The translations under genes and the position numbers were made by a program. Under the pieces are notes generated by a model, which was not told where the DNA came from, did not search any database, and was given only the letters and a program-made list of their open reading frames with translations. Positions 1 through 12,067 of a stretch of DNA of 64,000 nucleotides are shown here, in pieces; position 1 is the stretch's first letter, and each line of letters starts with the position of its first letter. This DNA comes from Epiperipatus broadwayi (lineage: Eukaryota; Onychophora; Udeonychophora; Euonychophora; Peripatidae). Where the stretch lies: positions 1,614,501 through 1,678,500 of the forward strand of contig JAQFVV010012513.1 in assembly GCA_028023455.1 (NCBI GenBank). The letters run 5' to 3'.

Positions 1-2190
1 TATACAAAACTTTGTATACTCAGTAACAAGAACAATCCATATTGAAAAATGATTTTAAATATTTGCAATCAATCAAGGGGTTTTCATCTCCTCAAACTAA
101 AATACGACTTTGTAATCTGCTAACTACAAATATATTATAAAGAGAAGACAAACAAAATATAGCTTTTCAAAAATCAATATACCCTAAATTTTAAATAATG
201 TAATATATAAGAGAATAAATAACAATTAATAATAAAATATATATAAATTGAGATAAATCAATAATTATAAACATTTTCAGTGTTGAGCTTTATAGATTTT
301 GATATGACTCTTTGAATTGTGTAAGGTATTTCAAATCTTTTGTATGCACCCCTCCATCCCAACTGTTAATCCTTTTGTAATCATATTTTCTAAAGAGATG
401 TCCTTATAGTAACAATTTTTATTCTTCATGTAGATTTCTTCTTTGGGCAATAGTTACAACTTGATTGTATTTTCACCATTACGCTGGAAAGTTGTCAATT
501 TAACCTTTTATATTCAATCAGACATATCAAGAGAAGCAGGTAGTTTAAAAAACAGAGAAATCTTTCAGGTAATCAGGTAGATTATATCTGTACAGGTATG
601 TTACAAATGGTACAATTGAGGACTCTGGTTGTTCATTTCGGTAGTTACAACAATGCGGTGACGCTGTTTCATGCTGTTCTGTAGCAATACTTCAGCCTGA
701 AGATGGATTGCTAGGATTTTCTTGTTAGACAGTCACTATCTCTTGCATTGCTGGATAAAATGTTTCCATTTACTAAGTCTACTGTAAGAAAAGCCTGTAT
801 GATTTATATATGCAAATATTAATTGCTAGAACGTAAATTCTTCTCCAACGTTTGAAATCTTGCTTAACTAATTCCACAACTCATGATATAGCTAAGACTA
901 AATTTTAAACCATTCTTGGTTTTATAATTAAGCGCATATCTACTAAAACTAAATATAAATATACTAATTAATTATATACTTGTTAATCAGTCTTATTATT
1001 TCCTTCACATTCAGTAGTGCAAACAATTGCTAAATGTGTAGCAGATTAGTCAACCTCTTAAACAACTTATGCAACTTTTGTCAATTAGAAAAGAATAAAA
1101 AGAAGAATTTAAGTTTGATATTAAAAAAAAAAAGAACATTTTCTTTTTTAAACATATTTTTTTCAGTTTACAAAATTATTTTTTATATAAAAACTTTATA
1201 CAAAATTTGAGTACTATTGACCCCCTATCATAGCATATTCTATATGTCTAATATTACTTCTTCTTCTTCTTCACACTTATAATTTTATTAATAAATGACA
1301 ATTATTAATATTACAGAATATTTTATCTTTTACTACACTCAATTTCATAATTTTTGGAGCACATACTTGAAGTCAATAAAAGAACCGCATGCGTTTATTA
1401 TTCAACTTCCGTTCTCTCAAAATAAACAAATAAAAGCTCGGTCTTAAATTTTTCTACTTAACTACGAATCTGAAGTGGTTTTATGAACTTTCATGTATGA
1501 ATACGTGATAGACTTTGGAATAAGGAAATGCTCATTTATTTAGAAGGAGCTTCAAATTCAATCATTGTTTCTTGCTCTATGTAAAACAGAATTTATTGTA
1601 TCAATATATATGTATATAAGGAGAGCAGATTAGACAATGAAAAATTATGGGATGTATATCTAAAGAGATTTTTATCTTCCACATTTTCCATACACTCCCA
1701 CGTCAATCTCTCCCACTTTATATATACATGTATCTCTCGCATAGAATTAATTTACATTCACTTAATATACTATCAATCAGAAATATGATAATATAGATAA
1801 TTAACTGACCATTATGTTTATGATCTATTGGATATTATAACAGTATCAATTATATAACTGATGAGTTTATTTTTAATATATGGATATGGAAAATTCTTTG
1901 CTGTCTATGTGTGAGATTAATGTGTTTTAAGAATCTGTTGTATCAACTGACAATCTTAATTTTCTTTCATGAAATAACTGTATAGTAAGAGAGATAATGT
2001 CCCGACCCAGGAAGTAACAAGCTTCCAATGAGTTATATATATATTGTAAATAAACTCTTCAAAATAATATACATATATATGTAAATACATAAAATCAGTT
2101 TATACCTAAACAATACCATTAATATTTGACAATATCAATCTGTATCAAAGCAATATATATATGTAACAAGTGTAATAATGCTGAAGTAAC
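1..2190. other. AT-rich sequence without recognisable gene
   Basis: No ORF with family character, no structural RNA and no recognised repeat on either strand. It holds short homopolymer runs, a small (TTC)n run near 1258-1272 and scattered (TA)n tracts. Probably intergenic or intronic sequence, but no splice-consistent exon could be supported. Confidence 0.5.
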
Positions 2191-2196
2191 CATTAG

Positions 2197-2383
2197 AAAC
2201 CAGTCAACACTTAGACAATCCCAGTATAGATAATAATCAACAATTTTAAACTGTTGTCAGGGCAACCTCCTTTTAACAATAAAGGTGGAATCCCATCTAC
2301 ATTTATGGTTTAATATAAGCACCAAAGATTGCAATTGTTGCTTATTATCTACATTGGAGTTGTCTAAGTGTTAACTGGATTCC
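2197..2383. repeat. hairpin-forming inverted repeat
   Basis: The segment 2197-2250 is matched in reverse complement by about 2329-2383; both arms contain an AACACTTAGACAA core and a TAGATAATAA core. A weaker inner pairing (CCTCCTTTT against AAAGGTGG) continues towards the middle. It resembles a short foldback or MITE-like element but encodes nothing. No target duplication was identified. Confidence 0.65.
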
Positions 2384-2399
2384 AATCAATATATATATA

Positions 2400-2856
2400 T
2401 CAAGCTATACATCATTTGATTTAACTTATTAAGCTTGTACTACAAATGTAATACAAAAAGCATGATAATAGCTCTAAACAAGTTTTTCTGTTAAATGTCA
2501 GAAGAGAAAGATTTTAAAATCTCTATCTAATATTATCCATATCCCTAAACCAGTTTCAAGGTGTTTACACTCCTCAGTGAGGTGCTAGGATGATCAGATA
2601 CCATACCAATTCAAGTGCAACATTTATCTAATACTTAACTATTAAGTAAAAAATCTGAAATTTTAGACATCTATATGTCTTTAAATCCAGCTATCTAATG
2701 TACATAGCCATATGGGAGTGAACTAAATTCAGATATTTCACACATATTAATAGCTTTAACAGAATAACATTGCCAAAACCTCCAAAACAAAACTATAATA
2801 GTAAAAAAATCAAGTCATACACCACATGAATTAACTTATTAAGCTTGAACCACAAA
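2400..2856 (+). repeat. Family B repeat, 5' part (tandem)
   Basis: A unit begins at 2401 with a head containing TTATTAAGCTTG and restarts at 2811 with nearly the same head, giving a direct period of 410 bp. The body has CTCTATCT, an ACCAGTTTCAAG block and CTCAGTGAGG, seen again at 28.5-29.2 kb. On the minus strand near 2553-2590 it reads CTGAGGA, a GTGT-AA-ACAC hairpin, then GAAAC, related to the family A motif. It is interrupted at 2871 by a family A element and resumes after 4020. Confidence 0.65.
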
Positions 2857-2871
2857 TGTTATACAATGCAC
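2857..2871. repeat. Left 15-bp target-site duplication of family A element
   Basis: TGTTATACAATGCAC occurs at 2857-2871 and again at 4006-4020, exactly bracketing the family A block and joining the two halves of the family B host repeat. The last three bases (CAC) also match the family A head, so the true duplication may be a few bases shorter. Confidence 0.65.
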
Positions 2872-4005
2872 TCAACATCACATGATCACTATCTCATACT
2901 AGCACAATAATTGTTATTAAACAATTCCATGTAGTAGTGCTATCTTGTGCTAACAAGAGCAATCAATGGATGCCAGAAGGCTTGTGCATAAAATCCCTAT
3001 CTAGTGCCTACTCATCCAATATCCCCAGACTAGTTTCTGGCTTGTGGCCTTCATCAGTGAGGAGCCTTGGATTGGATAGCACTGCACCTAGATCTTAGGA
3101 TCTAATGCAACCCTCCAGCACCCACCTTTTAATTCTATTTAACTACAAAACTATGAGATTGGAATTGAAAACACTATTATTATTTTCAACCCAAGCTCAA
3201 TAGCTTATATAGTCATATGGGTCTGAACTCAATTCAGTACCCATACATTTTGGGGTCTTTGGCTCTTTAACAACCATAGCCACCACTATCCTATTAGGCA
3301 GGATTGGTGTTAAACCACTCAACATCACATGATCACTATCTCATACTAGCACAATAATTGTTATTAAACAATTCAAAATACAGCAAAACTCTCCATATCT
3401 TAGTGCCATCTTGTGCTAACAAGAGCAATCAATGGATGCCAGAAGGCTTGTGCATAAAATCCCTATCTAGTGCCTACTCATCCAATATCCCCAGACTAGT
3501 TTCTGGCTTGTAGCCTTCATCAGTGAGGAGCCTTGGATTGGATAGCACTGCACCTAGATCTTAGGATCTAATGCAACCCTCCAGCACCTACCTTTTAACT
3601 CTATTTAACTACAAAACTATGAGATTGGAATTGAAAACACTATTAATATTTTCAACCCAAAATGTATGGGTACTGAATTGAGTTCAGACCCATATGACTA
3701 TATAAGCTATTGAGCTTGGGTAGAAAATATTAATAGTGTTTTCAATTCCAATCTCATAATTTTGTAGTTAAATAGAGTTAAAAGGTGGGTGCTGGAGGGT
3801 TGCATTAGATCCTAAGATCTAGGTGCAGTACTATCCAATCCAAGGCTCCTCACTGATGAAGGCCACAAGCCAGAAACTAGTCTGGGGATATTGGATGAGT
3901 AGGCACTAGATAGGGATTTTATGCACAAGCCTTCTGGCATCCATTGATTGCTCTTGTTAGCACAAGATGGCACTACTATATGGAGAGTTTTGCTGTATTT
4001 TGAAT
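2872..4005. mobile_element. Family A palindromic repeat, compound copy
   Basis: It contains two direct units (starting near 2871 and 3318, period 447 bp) followed by an inverted unit (about 3661-4005). Each arm carries a CAGCAAAACTCTCCAT-type terminus, a segment with AATCAATGGATGCCAGAAGG and a segment with CTCACTGATGAAGG (in the inverted arm). The inverted unit has CTGATGA at 3853-3859, a GGC/GCC hairpin and GAAA at 3873-3876, resembling a hammerhead core with an unpaired A on each side of the stem. Flanked by 15-bp direct repeats. No protein is encoded; apparent ORFs here are chance. Related copies lie at 20.2, 27.9, 46.2 and 48.4 kb. Confidence 0.75.
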
Positions 4006-4020
4006 TGTTATACAATGCAC
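4006..4020. repeat. Right 15-bp target-site duplication of family A element
   Basis: Second copy of TGTTATACAATGCAC; see the left copy at 2857-2871. Confidence 0.65.
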
Positions 4021-4330
4021 TTGCTTATAGCTCTAAACAAGTTTTTTCAATTAATGTATCTGAATTTAGTTCAGTCCCATATGGCTATTTAAGTTAGATC
4101 TGAATTTGAAAACATATACATGTCTGAAAATTTCAGATTTTTTACGTAATAGTTAAGTATTAGATAAATGCTGGGCTTGAGTAACTTAGTGCTTCACTGA
4201 GAAAAGCCATTTGCTCAAAACTGGTTTGGGGATAGAGATACTTCTAAATAGAGATTTCAAATGCTTTCTTTTTCAACATTTATCAGAAAAGTTTGTTTAG
4301 AGCTATTAACATGCTCATTATGTATAACAA
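4021..4330 (-). repeat. Family B repeat, distal part (mostly inverted)
   Basis: It starts with a short direct-orientation piece (TAGCTCTAAACAAG) and then turns into reverse complement of the unit at 2460-2750, including the TTTAGTTCAGTCCCATATGG block. The motif near 4190-4235 (CACTGAGAAAAGCC ... CAAAACTGG) is a decayed version of the family A hairpin-GAAAC motif. It ends near a GAGCTATTAACATGC segment that mirrors the unit start. Confidence 0.6.
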
Positions 4331-5209
4331 AAGCCAAAAACTATTAGAGACAATAAAATGAAATAAATTACACACAATTCCAAATTAAATAAAACTAACA
4401 AATAACTTTAAAACTAAAATTTTACTCAACTGTCTGGATTCACTGTTAAGGCAGACAGACTTCCTAAGTGCAAAGAAGCTTGCATTTTTTTACATGTGGG
4501 AAGTTTGTCTTGAAATCAAACAGTTGTGTAAAATTTTAATGTTCACTTTATTTGACTAATTTTGTTTAATTGAAGATAATTTATTATATATCTTTATAAT
4601 TTCATATTTGGCTATAATGTTGTTTCAAAATATGATTCAAAGAAAATGCAAAAAGAATTGTCTAATCAACAAATAGAAAAGAAACCTTGCTTATGGTATG
4701 CCTAATTATAAAATAACTTTTACATTCTCAATTTAATTACATTCAAATATCAGCCTTTCAAGCTAATTGTGCATGTGCTTTGCGAGTGTTAATAATAAAT
4801 GAATACAATTGTAAACATGCGCTATATAAAAGTAAATGCTTATTCTCAATTTTTTTAAAAAAGAGACCCGTGTTGAAAAAAAAATTGTATATATAGTCTA
4901 CAGTTGAAATAATATTTTTATCCAATTACAATTATTTTTTAATAATTTTATTACTAAAATTATTTTTAAGGAAAAAACAGTTTACTTTTTATGTTTGCAT
5001 GAGTAACATAATTTAGTTTCTTTTTTTCTATCTGACATAAGTTTAAATTTAATTAAAATCATCATATAATTATACAATAAATATATTTTATATTTATAAA
5101 AAAAAATCTTTAAAATCATCAAAGACAACATAAAAAGCCAAAAAGTATTTATACAATAGTTTCCGTTTGATAAATAAAATGTAAACAAGTGCTGCCATAT
5201 TGTGTAAAC
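4331..5209. other. AT-rich sequence without recognisable feature
   Basis: Nothing recognised on either strand. Contains only short uninterrupted frames without family character. Confidence 0.5.
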
Positions 5210-6080
5210 TGAGTTTTGCAATTGAATCTGTGCACTTTACATTTTACTGACAACTTAATCTATTATTCTGTGATTGAGAAATCTATGAATTTACAGATGG
5301 TACAGTTTAAATTGATTTTGAATTGTTCCTTTATATCTATTTTGGTGCTATTTTTCCGATTTTACATCTATTTGATGGTAAAAATGAGAAATAAAGTAAA
5401 TATTGATTTATTAGTTTAAAAAAATTGAGAATGTCACTAATACCCAGAGAAAATTTCAAACAAGACAACAGAAGCATAATAGGTTGCTAATTGGAGATTC
5501 TTTGATACTGAGTATATAAACAAACATATAAACTCTTTTTGACTGTAAATGAGTATATATATATATATTCATATTTTATTTAAATATTTATAAATATTTT
5601 TTTGAAAAATATTTGTATTGTAAGTATTAAAATAGAAATATTTTCATGTGTATTCTTAGTTTTGAAAAAAAATATGAACACACAATAATAATGTCAAAGT
5701 AACAATAAAATGTAAAATATTATTCTTACAGATGCTGTGCTTTGTCAACACTACAATAAATTATTTTAATACCTAGTATTTATATATGCAAGTTTAACCT
5801 TAGGAACAGAATTTCATAGTTTTATAATGACTTATAATTATTTAGACATATTAAAAAATTAAATGTAATCAATAAATATACTGTTAATTTACCTTATACA
5901 ATAAGAGAAAGTTTTTTTTTTCTTATTATTTATTTCACTTAATTTTTTATTTTATTTTGTGTTTTTGTAAATTTGAAAGGTCAAATATGAGTTTTTTAGA
6001 ATGTTTTTTGTTCACAAACTTATATTTCTATTAATTTAAGTATTGATTAAGGATGTTGAATTGAAGTTTTAATACTAAAA
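5210..6080 (+). repeat. Unidentified old repeat R1, copy 1
   Basis: Aligns by eye in the same orientation with about 14350-15160. The best-kept block is AGTAAATATTGATTTATTAG (near 5395), with further shared blocks around CAAACATATAAACT, ACAATAATAATGTC and ACAAACTTATAT. Both copies are non-coding; a 67-codon frame at 5216-5419 is not kept in the other copy. Class unknown: an old transposon remnant or a segmental duplication. Confidence 0.55.
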
Positions 6081-7164
6081 AATGTTGAACTATTAATTCA
6101 AATTGTCAATAGAGGATGGTGAATTTAACTATAAATTATATATATATTAAAATATGTTTAAAATGTTTTCTAAATATTTGTAGTATATTAATAATAGATT
6201 AAACATTAATATACAGAAAAAAAATCAGAATTAAAACCAATTCTTTTTTTATGTTGCACTTCAAGTATACAATAGTCAATAATATGTTTAAAAAAACATG
6301 AATACAAGCAACAAAGATTACAAATTATAAAATTATCATAGAAAAGCCTTTTTTGGCAAATTATGTATTTTGCCCTTTTCAGTATGACTCCAGAATACCA
6401 CAATTTAAAGTACATACAGCAACATCTATATCAATACATGAGAGAAGACAGATAAACAAATGGATATCCGACACAGTTCTATGATAATTTTATAATTTGT
6501 AATCTTTATTGCTTGTATATATGTATTTTAAACATATTATTTACTATTGTAAACATTAATAATAGTTGCATATACATATTAAGGGATCTAATAATTCAAT
6601 GATTTGTCCATTTGTAAAATATAACCATGATCTAGGATTTGAATTCAGTATAGACAAAATTTGAGATTTTTTCAGTTTATAAGGTGATAGTTAAAGCCAA
6701 TTTAACTTAATATACATAAAATAATAACTATATACCCTTTTTAAAAAGTAAGGTTAAAGATAAGTGATTCTAAATCCATATCGTCTAAAAGTTTGAAAGT
6801 CATAGTGAATAATATCTTTCCCTTCACTGTCTCTTAATAAATCTACTGGCAAGGTCATTCATTACCTTGCATCTGACTATCTGTGAGTTTGTTTTTTATG
6901 TGAGTATGTGTGAGAGAAAAAAAGTTTAATGTTTTTGTTGTTTATATAAATAAATTATAAGCATAGAAACAAAGAAAGATTATATACATAGTTCATTTTG
7001 CTGATCTATGAGGTGAGATTTTCATTAGACTCCAATTTCTTTACTCATGGCTAAAGGAGTCTTCTACTAAAAAGTTTACAAGAACAATGGCAACTGCTGA
7101 AAAAGAAATGAAGACAACTTCTCATGAAGCAAGCTGATAATGTGAAACAAGGCTTAGAAGCCAT
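6081..7164. other. AT-rich sequence without recognisable feature
   Basis: No supported gene. A 39-codon open stretch around 7020-7137, ending after a well-placed ATGG at 7087, was considered and not accepted as an exon. Confidence 0.45.
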
Positions 7165-7265
7165 TGGACAACACAAAGGACTGCACGCGCTTAAACGTAA
7201 CCGTAAAGCAATTCAGTTTATACGTGGCTACGTTTACGCATGCGCAGCTCATTGTGTTGTACAAT
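7165..7265. repeat. CpG-rich hairpin, MITE-like
   Basis: Arms TTGGACAACACAA and TTGTGTTGTACAA bracket inner arms that also pair, each holding an AAACGTA block. CpG dinucleotides, rare elsewhere in the window, are concentrated here. The right arm contains ACGCATGCGCAG at about 7237-7248, close to the NRF-1 consensus, but this falls inside the palindrome and may only be a feature of the repeat. Confidence 0.55.
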
Positions 7266-8231
7266 CATCTGGATTGGACGGATACCTCAAGTTATAGTTG
7301 TAAGCTACTCTACTTTTTTTCTTAATTATTATGCATGATTTTACTTTTTAGATTTACTTTATGCTAATTAATTCAATAATGTTATTAAAATTAGAAAATG
7401 TGATATTTATAATCATAATTATTTAGTTAGTTATAATATGAAATTTAGAAAACTTATTAAATGATAAAATAACGCTGTCCACTGCCAAATAAAATTAATT
7501 TCAGGGAGCAAGACTACAATTAATTAAGTAGATAATTAAAAATACCGGACGTATGTATATAAAACTGAAATGGAAAGGTCTACATAAAGTATCCTGATTG
7601 TGTTTTTGTTAAAAACAACAATACCAAATAAAAAAACATCCACAAACTGCTATTTTGTGTTTCATCACAAATTTTAATTAATTTTAGTTTCAGGATAGAA
7701 GGAATATCTCTTCGAATTTAATACAGTTTTAATGATCATAAATTTCTCATTTTCATATTATTCTAGCAAACTTTCTTATTCACTCAACTTACACATGAGC
7801 TTTCTCTATGTCTTTTTTAATGTTTTACATTCGAGGTTGTATATGAAAGAATTCATATTTTGTATATATATATTTGGCATATTTTTAAAATATATAAATT
7901 TGTTATCATTATTTAATTTTATAATTGGTTCTTATTTTTGTTTCAGATCATAAAACAATCAAAAATACAAGATTCTATTTATTATTATATTATTTTTATT
8001 ATCCTCATCAAGACTTTTATGTTTTTATAAATATAATAATATAATAAAAACAACGAATTATAACAGTAATAATATATTTATAAAACTATAACTAAACACA
8101 AAAGTACTTTCAGTTAATTTAACCTTCCACTGAAAAAATTTAAATTTGAATATAGCAGAAATAAACTCACTAAGTCATATCCCAAGATTCCCAAATTTTG
8201 ACGTTTTCAAACCGTTGGTGATTAATTACAG
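7266..8231. other. AT-rich sequence without recognisable feature
   Basis: Nothing recognised. A 73-codon frame at 7732-7953 has only low-complexity Phe/Tyr/Ser/Ile composition expected from AT-rich DNA. Confidence 0.5.
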
Positions 8232-8364
8232 ACGTTTTATTTATTTATTTATTTTCTCATGTGTCATAGCATCTGCCGGGAAGCTAATCCACTAACCCGG
8301 AACAACTGCTTGTAAAGCAGCTGTTGCTAATCTCTGGACCACCAGTGCTTGACACGTTTTATTT
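8232..8364 (-). mobile_element. tRNA-Val-like SINE or tRNA retropseudogene with TSD
   Basis: ACGTTTTATTT is repeated at 8232-8242 and 8354-8364 around a 111-bp insert. Read on the minus strand the insert has a tRNA-like head: an A-box-like GGTCCAGAGATTAG, an anticodon-type arm GCTGC-TTTACAA-GCAGT (loop with TAC, a Val anticodon), and a CCGGG...CCCGG T-arm split by about eight extra bases. It ends in an (AAAT)n tail next to the target duplication. Head, tail and duplication are the marks of a LINE-mobilised tRNA-derived SINE. The enlarged T loop makes a working tRNA unlikely. Confidence 0.7.
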
Positions 8365-9939
8365 TTATTTATACAAATTGCCTTCTTACCTTTTTTTTTG
8401 TTATGGTTTCTTTCCTCTTGAAGTATCTTAGCCTTTTCAAGATAAACATTTAATGCAAATTCACGTTTTTCTTTTATATATAATCTAAGAAAACAGAAAT
8501 TATTATTAAATCATTATTACTATTAATAATAATATTTTGAGAAATTCTAAATTACTTAGATAATGGGTTCCTCCGAGTTGAATCCTTGTATCTTTGTTAT
8601 TTATTATTTACATTAATAATTTGTTGAATATTTTTCTCCATTCCAATATTTTTTATTTTGCTGTATGTCTTAGTTATTTAATAGTTTTTATATAGTACTA
8701 GAGAAACATGTTAATGAAGATTTAATAATAAAGCGCAATGGAAGAATAAAAATAAATTACTTTTAAATATTAACACATAGAAATGCTTGCTATATTTCTT
8801 TAAAATATTCCAGTAAAAGACATTTAAATTAAAATATCTTATCTGGATCAACCCACATGTCAAAAACTTATTTAAACTAAACAGTATCTTAATTTGGTTT
8901 TGAATAAACATCTACGTTTGGATAAATATATTCTTTTCCTACACATGAAATTAAAAACATTGCATTTTCTTTATTGTATAATAATAAATTTTTTATTTAA
9001 ATCTATTTTGTTAAATATACATGAACAAATAGATATATTTAAGCAGATCCTATTATAGAATAACATTATGGGATTCTTCTGCAACATACTTCACAGTAAA
9101 AAATATTTTGTTTAAACATTTTCACTTGAACATCAGTTAAATATTTTATGTAATCATATAATTATGATCCATTATTTGAATCAATATATTTTTTAATTCC
9201 TTTGTAGATAATAAAAATGCCAAGGTAGCCCAAAATATTGACGAGAAACATAAAAATTTTTATGACTTAGCAAGAAAAAAAATTAAAAAATTAGTTATGG
9301 ATTGTATTGTAATTTTAATTAATGGTTTTATATTGTATTAATATTGTTTGAAATTTCACTTGTAATTTTTTTTTGTTATGCTCAATGTATGAGTTTCTAC
9401 CCAGATATTATTTGCTTTTATTATTATTAAAAAAGAAAATTATTATTTATTTTGTTAATGATATCAAATTGTACAAAAACTGTGGTTAATTTTAGCAGGC
9501 ATAGAATTTTATGGTTGGATAACATATTTCAAGCGAGGTGTTTAAGTAACAATTTGGAAGTTAATTTTTAATCATGGTAATCCATATTTTTTTCTAAAAA
9601 TTAATCAGTTATTATTTGAATTATATATTACTTTTAAGAATGAAATAAAATAGAGATTTAAATTTTATTTTAAAATAATAATGATTCATTAAAAATAATA
9701 TCGATTATATTATTGTAAAAAACATCATGAGATTCATACATAGACATAGTAAATATTTAAAAGAAAGCTATATATATATATATATAACGATTTTTATATC
9801 TTTAATATTGAGAATGAACCATAGATACACTAAAATTGACATGCACTGTCTCATCATTAATGGTTTTAAAACAATTATTGATGGGAGAGTGTGCAAGAAT
9901 TTTAGCACATGTGTAGAGTAGTTGCTTCTACAATATTAT
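8365..9939. other. AT-rich sequence without recognisable feature
   Basis: Nothing recognised on either strand; short frames (for example 8711-8911 and 9727-9921) have no family character. Confidence 0.5.
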
Positions 9940-10029
9940 ATATATAAGAAAAAATAAAAATTAACGGTAAATATAATATTATAGTCTAAATTATTTTGTA
10001 GTGCTTTCAATTATGTGGTAATCCTCGTC

Positions 10030-10540
10030 AGCTTTAACTGAATTTCAAATTTTAAACTTAATTTTATGTATATTTCCATAAGCTGTGTATGGCCGTATTT
10101 GCAGTTTGCCTATGCTATTAATAACATCTTTCTTATATTTATTAATTAATATTGCCTCTTTAATTTTCCTCTTTTTATGATTTCTTTCTTCCATTAATAT
10201 TTTTATTTCATTACTATTAAATGTAAACTTATAATTACAAGTTTTTTCGTGCTCAAAGAATACTGAAGCTGTATTAAATTGACTATTTATGTTATTTTAA
10301 ATTCGATTATATAATAATTGATGCTCCTTCAATCTTTTTTCCACAGAACATCTCGATTCACCGATGTAAAATTTCTGACACCCACATGAAATTTGATAAA
10401 TTATATTACTTCTTTGCAATTTAGAAATTATACACTTAGAATTATTAATCAATCTATTAACATTTGGAGGAACACAAAATGAAATATTATATTTTTCTTT
10501 AAATATATTCTTAATTAATTTTATATTGCATGTTATTTAC
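10030..10540 (-). pseudogene. PLE GIY-YIG endonuclease fragment (PLE1a)
   Basis: Minus-strand counterpart of the open 12068-12547 frame in PLE1b, with the same residues readable in pieces: IIYQISCG (GIY part), FYIGES (YIG part), ERNHKKRKIKEAILI near the end. Broken by at least one stop. In PLEs this domain nicks target DNA for target-primed reverse transcription. Confidence 0.75.
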
Positions 10541-10662
10541 AAACGGTATAGATATTCATTTTTTTATTATCTAAAGTAACACTGCAAACACTTTTCTTAT
10601 TATTAAATGAATTTACTGTATGCAAGATTTGGTTTTTATCATAACCAACCTTTAAAAGTTCA

Positions 10663-11460
10663 TTAGCAAAGAAAGAGTTCAATATTTAAAATTTTATCAC
10701 TTTTATATTTACATAGTTTATCATTGCGATGCAAAAATGATTTCAGACTTGCCATTTTATGTATCATTGGAACACATGATTTAAAATAAATATGTCCTCT
10801 TTTTCCAATAGGTTTAAAAATTAATTTATAATTTAAATCAGTAGCATCTCTAAATATTTGTAAATCTAAAAATTTTATTTTTCCATTTTGTTCATTCTCA
10901 ATAGACAATTTTAAATTGTTTAAATTATTCAGTTTATATAAAAGAATATCAATAATGTCTTTAGGACCACAAACAAAAACATCATCAATATATCTAGTAT
11001 AAATTTTAATATCTTCAAAATTATAAGAATTAAATATAATATCTTCATATTTCGGCAATGTAAAATTACAAATTTGTGCTACCATAGGTAATCCCATTGG
11101 CCATCCTTTACCCATTTTATAAAACCTATCATTATATGTTGCAATAATATTATCACTTATAAATTTTAGTGATTCAATAATAAAATTTATTAAATGTTTA
11201 TTTACAGCCATATTAATTAGTTCAATTTCAGTTAAATTTATAGATTCAAGACGATCAATTGATCCATATAATTCTGTTACATCCAATGAAGCTAATAGAT
11301 CATTATCATTTATTTTATATTTTTAATTTTATTAACAAATTGATAAGAAGATGCAATTGTATATCTATCAAAACCCAACATATCCTCCAACAATTTACCA
11401 ATATGTTTAGCTGTTTTATACATAAATGATTTTCCAAAATCAATCATTAATCTAAGAGGA
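10663..11460 (-). pseudogene. PLE reverse transcriptase fragment (PLE1a)
   Basis: The longest uninterrupted part is 10663-11286 (207 codons). Upstream, another frame to about 11460 adds PLRLMIDFGKSFMY and FDRYTIASS, so one frameshift lies near 11290-11310. Visible RT motifs in order: LLASLDVTELYGSI (motif A, catalytic Asp), GKGWPMGLPMVAQICNF (motif B region), IYTRYIDDVFV (motif C, YIDD with both Asp present), and IKFLDLQIF (motif D/E region). The order and the FLDL signature match PLE reverse transcriptases. The N-terminal fingers are missing. Inactive as it stands because of truncation and frameshift. Confidence 0.85.
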
Positions 11461-11512
11461 TTTCCTACTTTTAGAAGTTTAATGTTCGCAAATATTCTTG
11501 GGCATATAGATG

Positions 11513-12066
11513 AACCTATGGTAGCACAAAATTGTAATTTTACACTGTCAAAATATGAAGATATATTTAATTCTTATAATTTTGAAAATATTAAAATTTA
11601 TACTAGATATGTTCATGATGTTTTTGTTTATGGTCCTAATGATATCATTGATGTTTTTTTTTATATAAACTGAATAATTTAAACAATTTAAAATGGTCTA
11701 TTGAGAATAAACAAAATGGAAAAATAAAATTTTTAGATTTACAAATATTTAGAGATGCTACTGATTTAAATTATAAATTAATTTTTGAACCTATTTGGAG
11801 AAAGAGGATACATTCATTTTAAATCACGTGTTCCAATGATACATAAAATTGCAAGTCTGAAATCATTTTTGCATCACAATGATAAACTATGTAAATATAA
11901 AAGTGATAAAATTTTAAATATTGAACTCTTTGCTAATGAACTTTTAAAGGTTGGTTATGATAAAAACCAAATCTTGCATACAGTAAATTCATTTAATAAT
12001 AAAAAAAGTGTTTGCAGTGTTACTTTAGATAATAAAAAAATGGGTATCTATACCGATTGTAAATAA
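11513..12066 (+). pseudogene. PLE reverse transcriptase fragment (PLE1b)
   Basis: Frame 11482-11673 holds MVAQNCNFTLSKYEDI and IYTRYVHDVFV, where the usual YxDD is changed to YVHD, so the catalytic pair is damaged. A frameshift in a T run near 11650-11660 precedes the IKFLDLQIFRDA region, and 11785-12066 continues with GYIHFKSRVPMIHKIASLKSF and ELLKVGYDKNQ. Homologous to PLE1a at 10663-11286. Clearly a decayed copy. Confidence 0.85.
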
Positions 12067-12067
12067 C

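Larger units (their letters stand above)
9940..11480 (-). mobile_element. Penelope-like element copy PLE1a (5'-truncated)
   Basis: Minus-strand copy running from about 11480 (reverse transcriptase) to 9940 (3' end). It forms the left arm of a head-to-head inverted pair with PLE1b: the 3' flank at 9940-10075 is the reverse complement of 12545-12660. It carries an RT region, then a GIY-YIG endonuclease region at about 10030-10540 on the same strand. The copy is broken by frameshifts. The 3' end has a hammerhead-like CTGACGA ... GAAA core on the minus strand near 10005-10040, with a weaker stem than PLE1b. Confidence 0.85.

Noticed and set aside
3849-3925. Complete type I hammerhead in family A
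   Set aside because: CTAGT/ACTAG could form stem III, but the following bases are ATA instead of an adjoining UH, stem II is bordered by an A-A mismatch, and stem I does not pair. Kept only as a motif-level similarity.
3812-4015. Minus-strand ORF, with a similar one at 27912-28184
   Set aside because: Both fall in family A arms and resemble each other only because the repeat is shared. Stops differ between copies, so it is not a conserved protein.
7020-7137. Possible exon with ATGG start at 7087
   Set aside because: Only 17 codons after the Met, no splice signals or neighbouring exon, and it lies beside a palindromic repeat.
7237-7248. NRF-1 site as evidence of a promoter
   Set aside because: The motif is part of a palindromic repeat arm, and no gene starts nearby.
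8243-8353. Functional tRNA-Val gene
   Set aside because: The T loop is enlarged, the acceptor stem does not pair, and an AAAT tail with target duplication shows it is a retrocopy.
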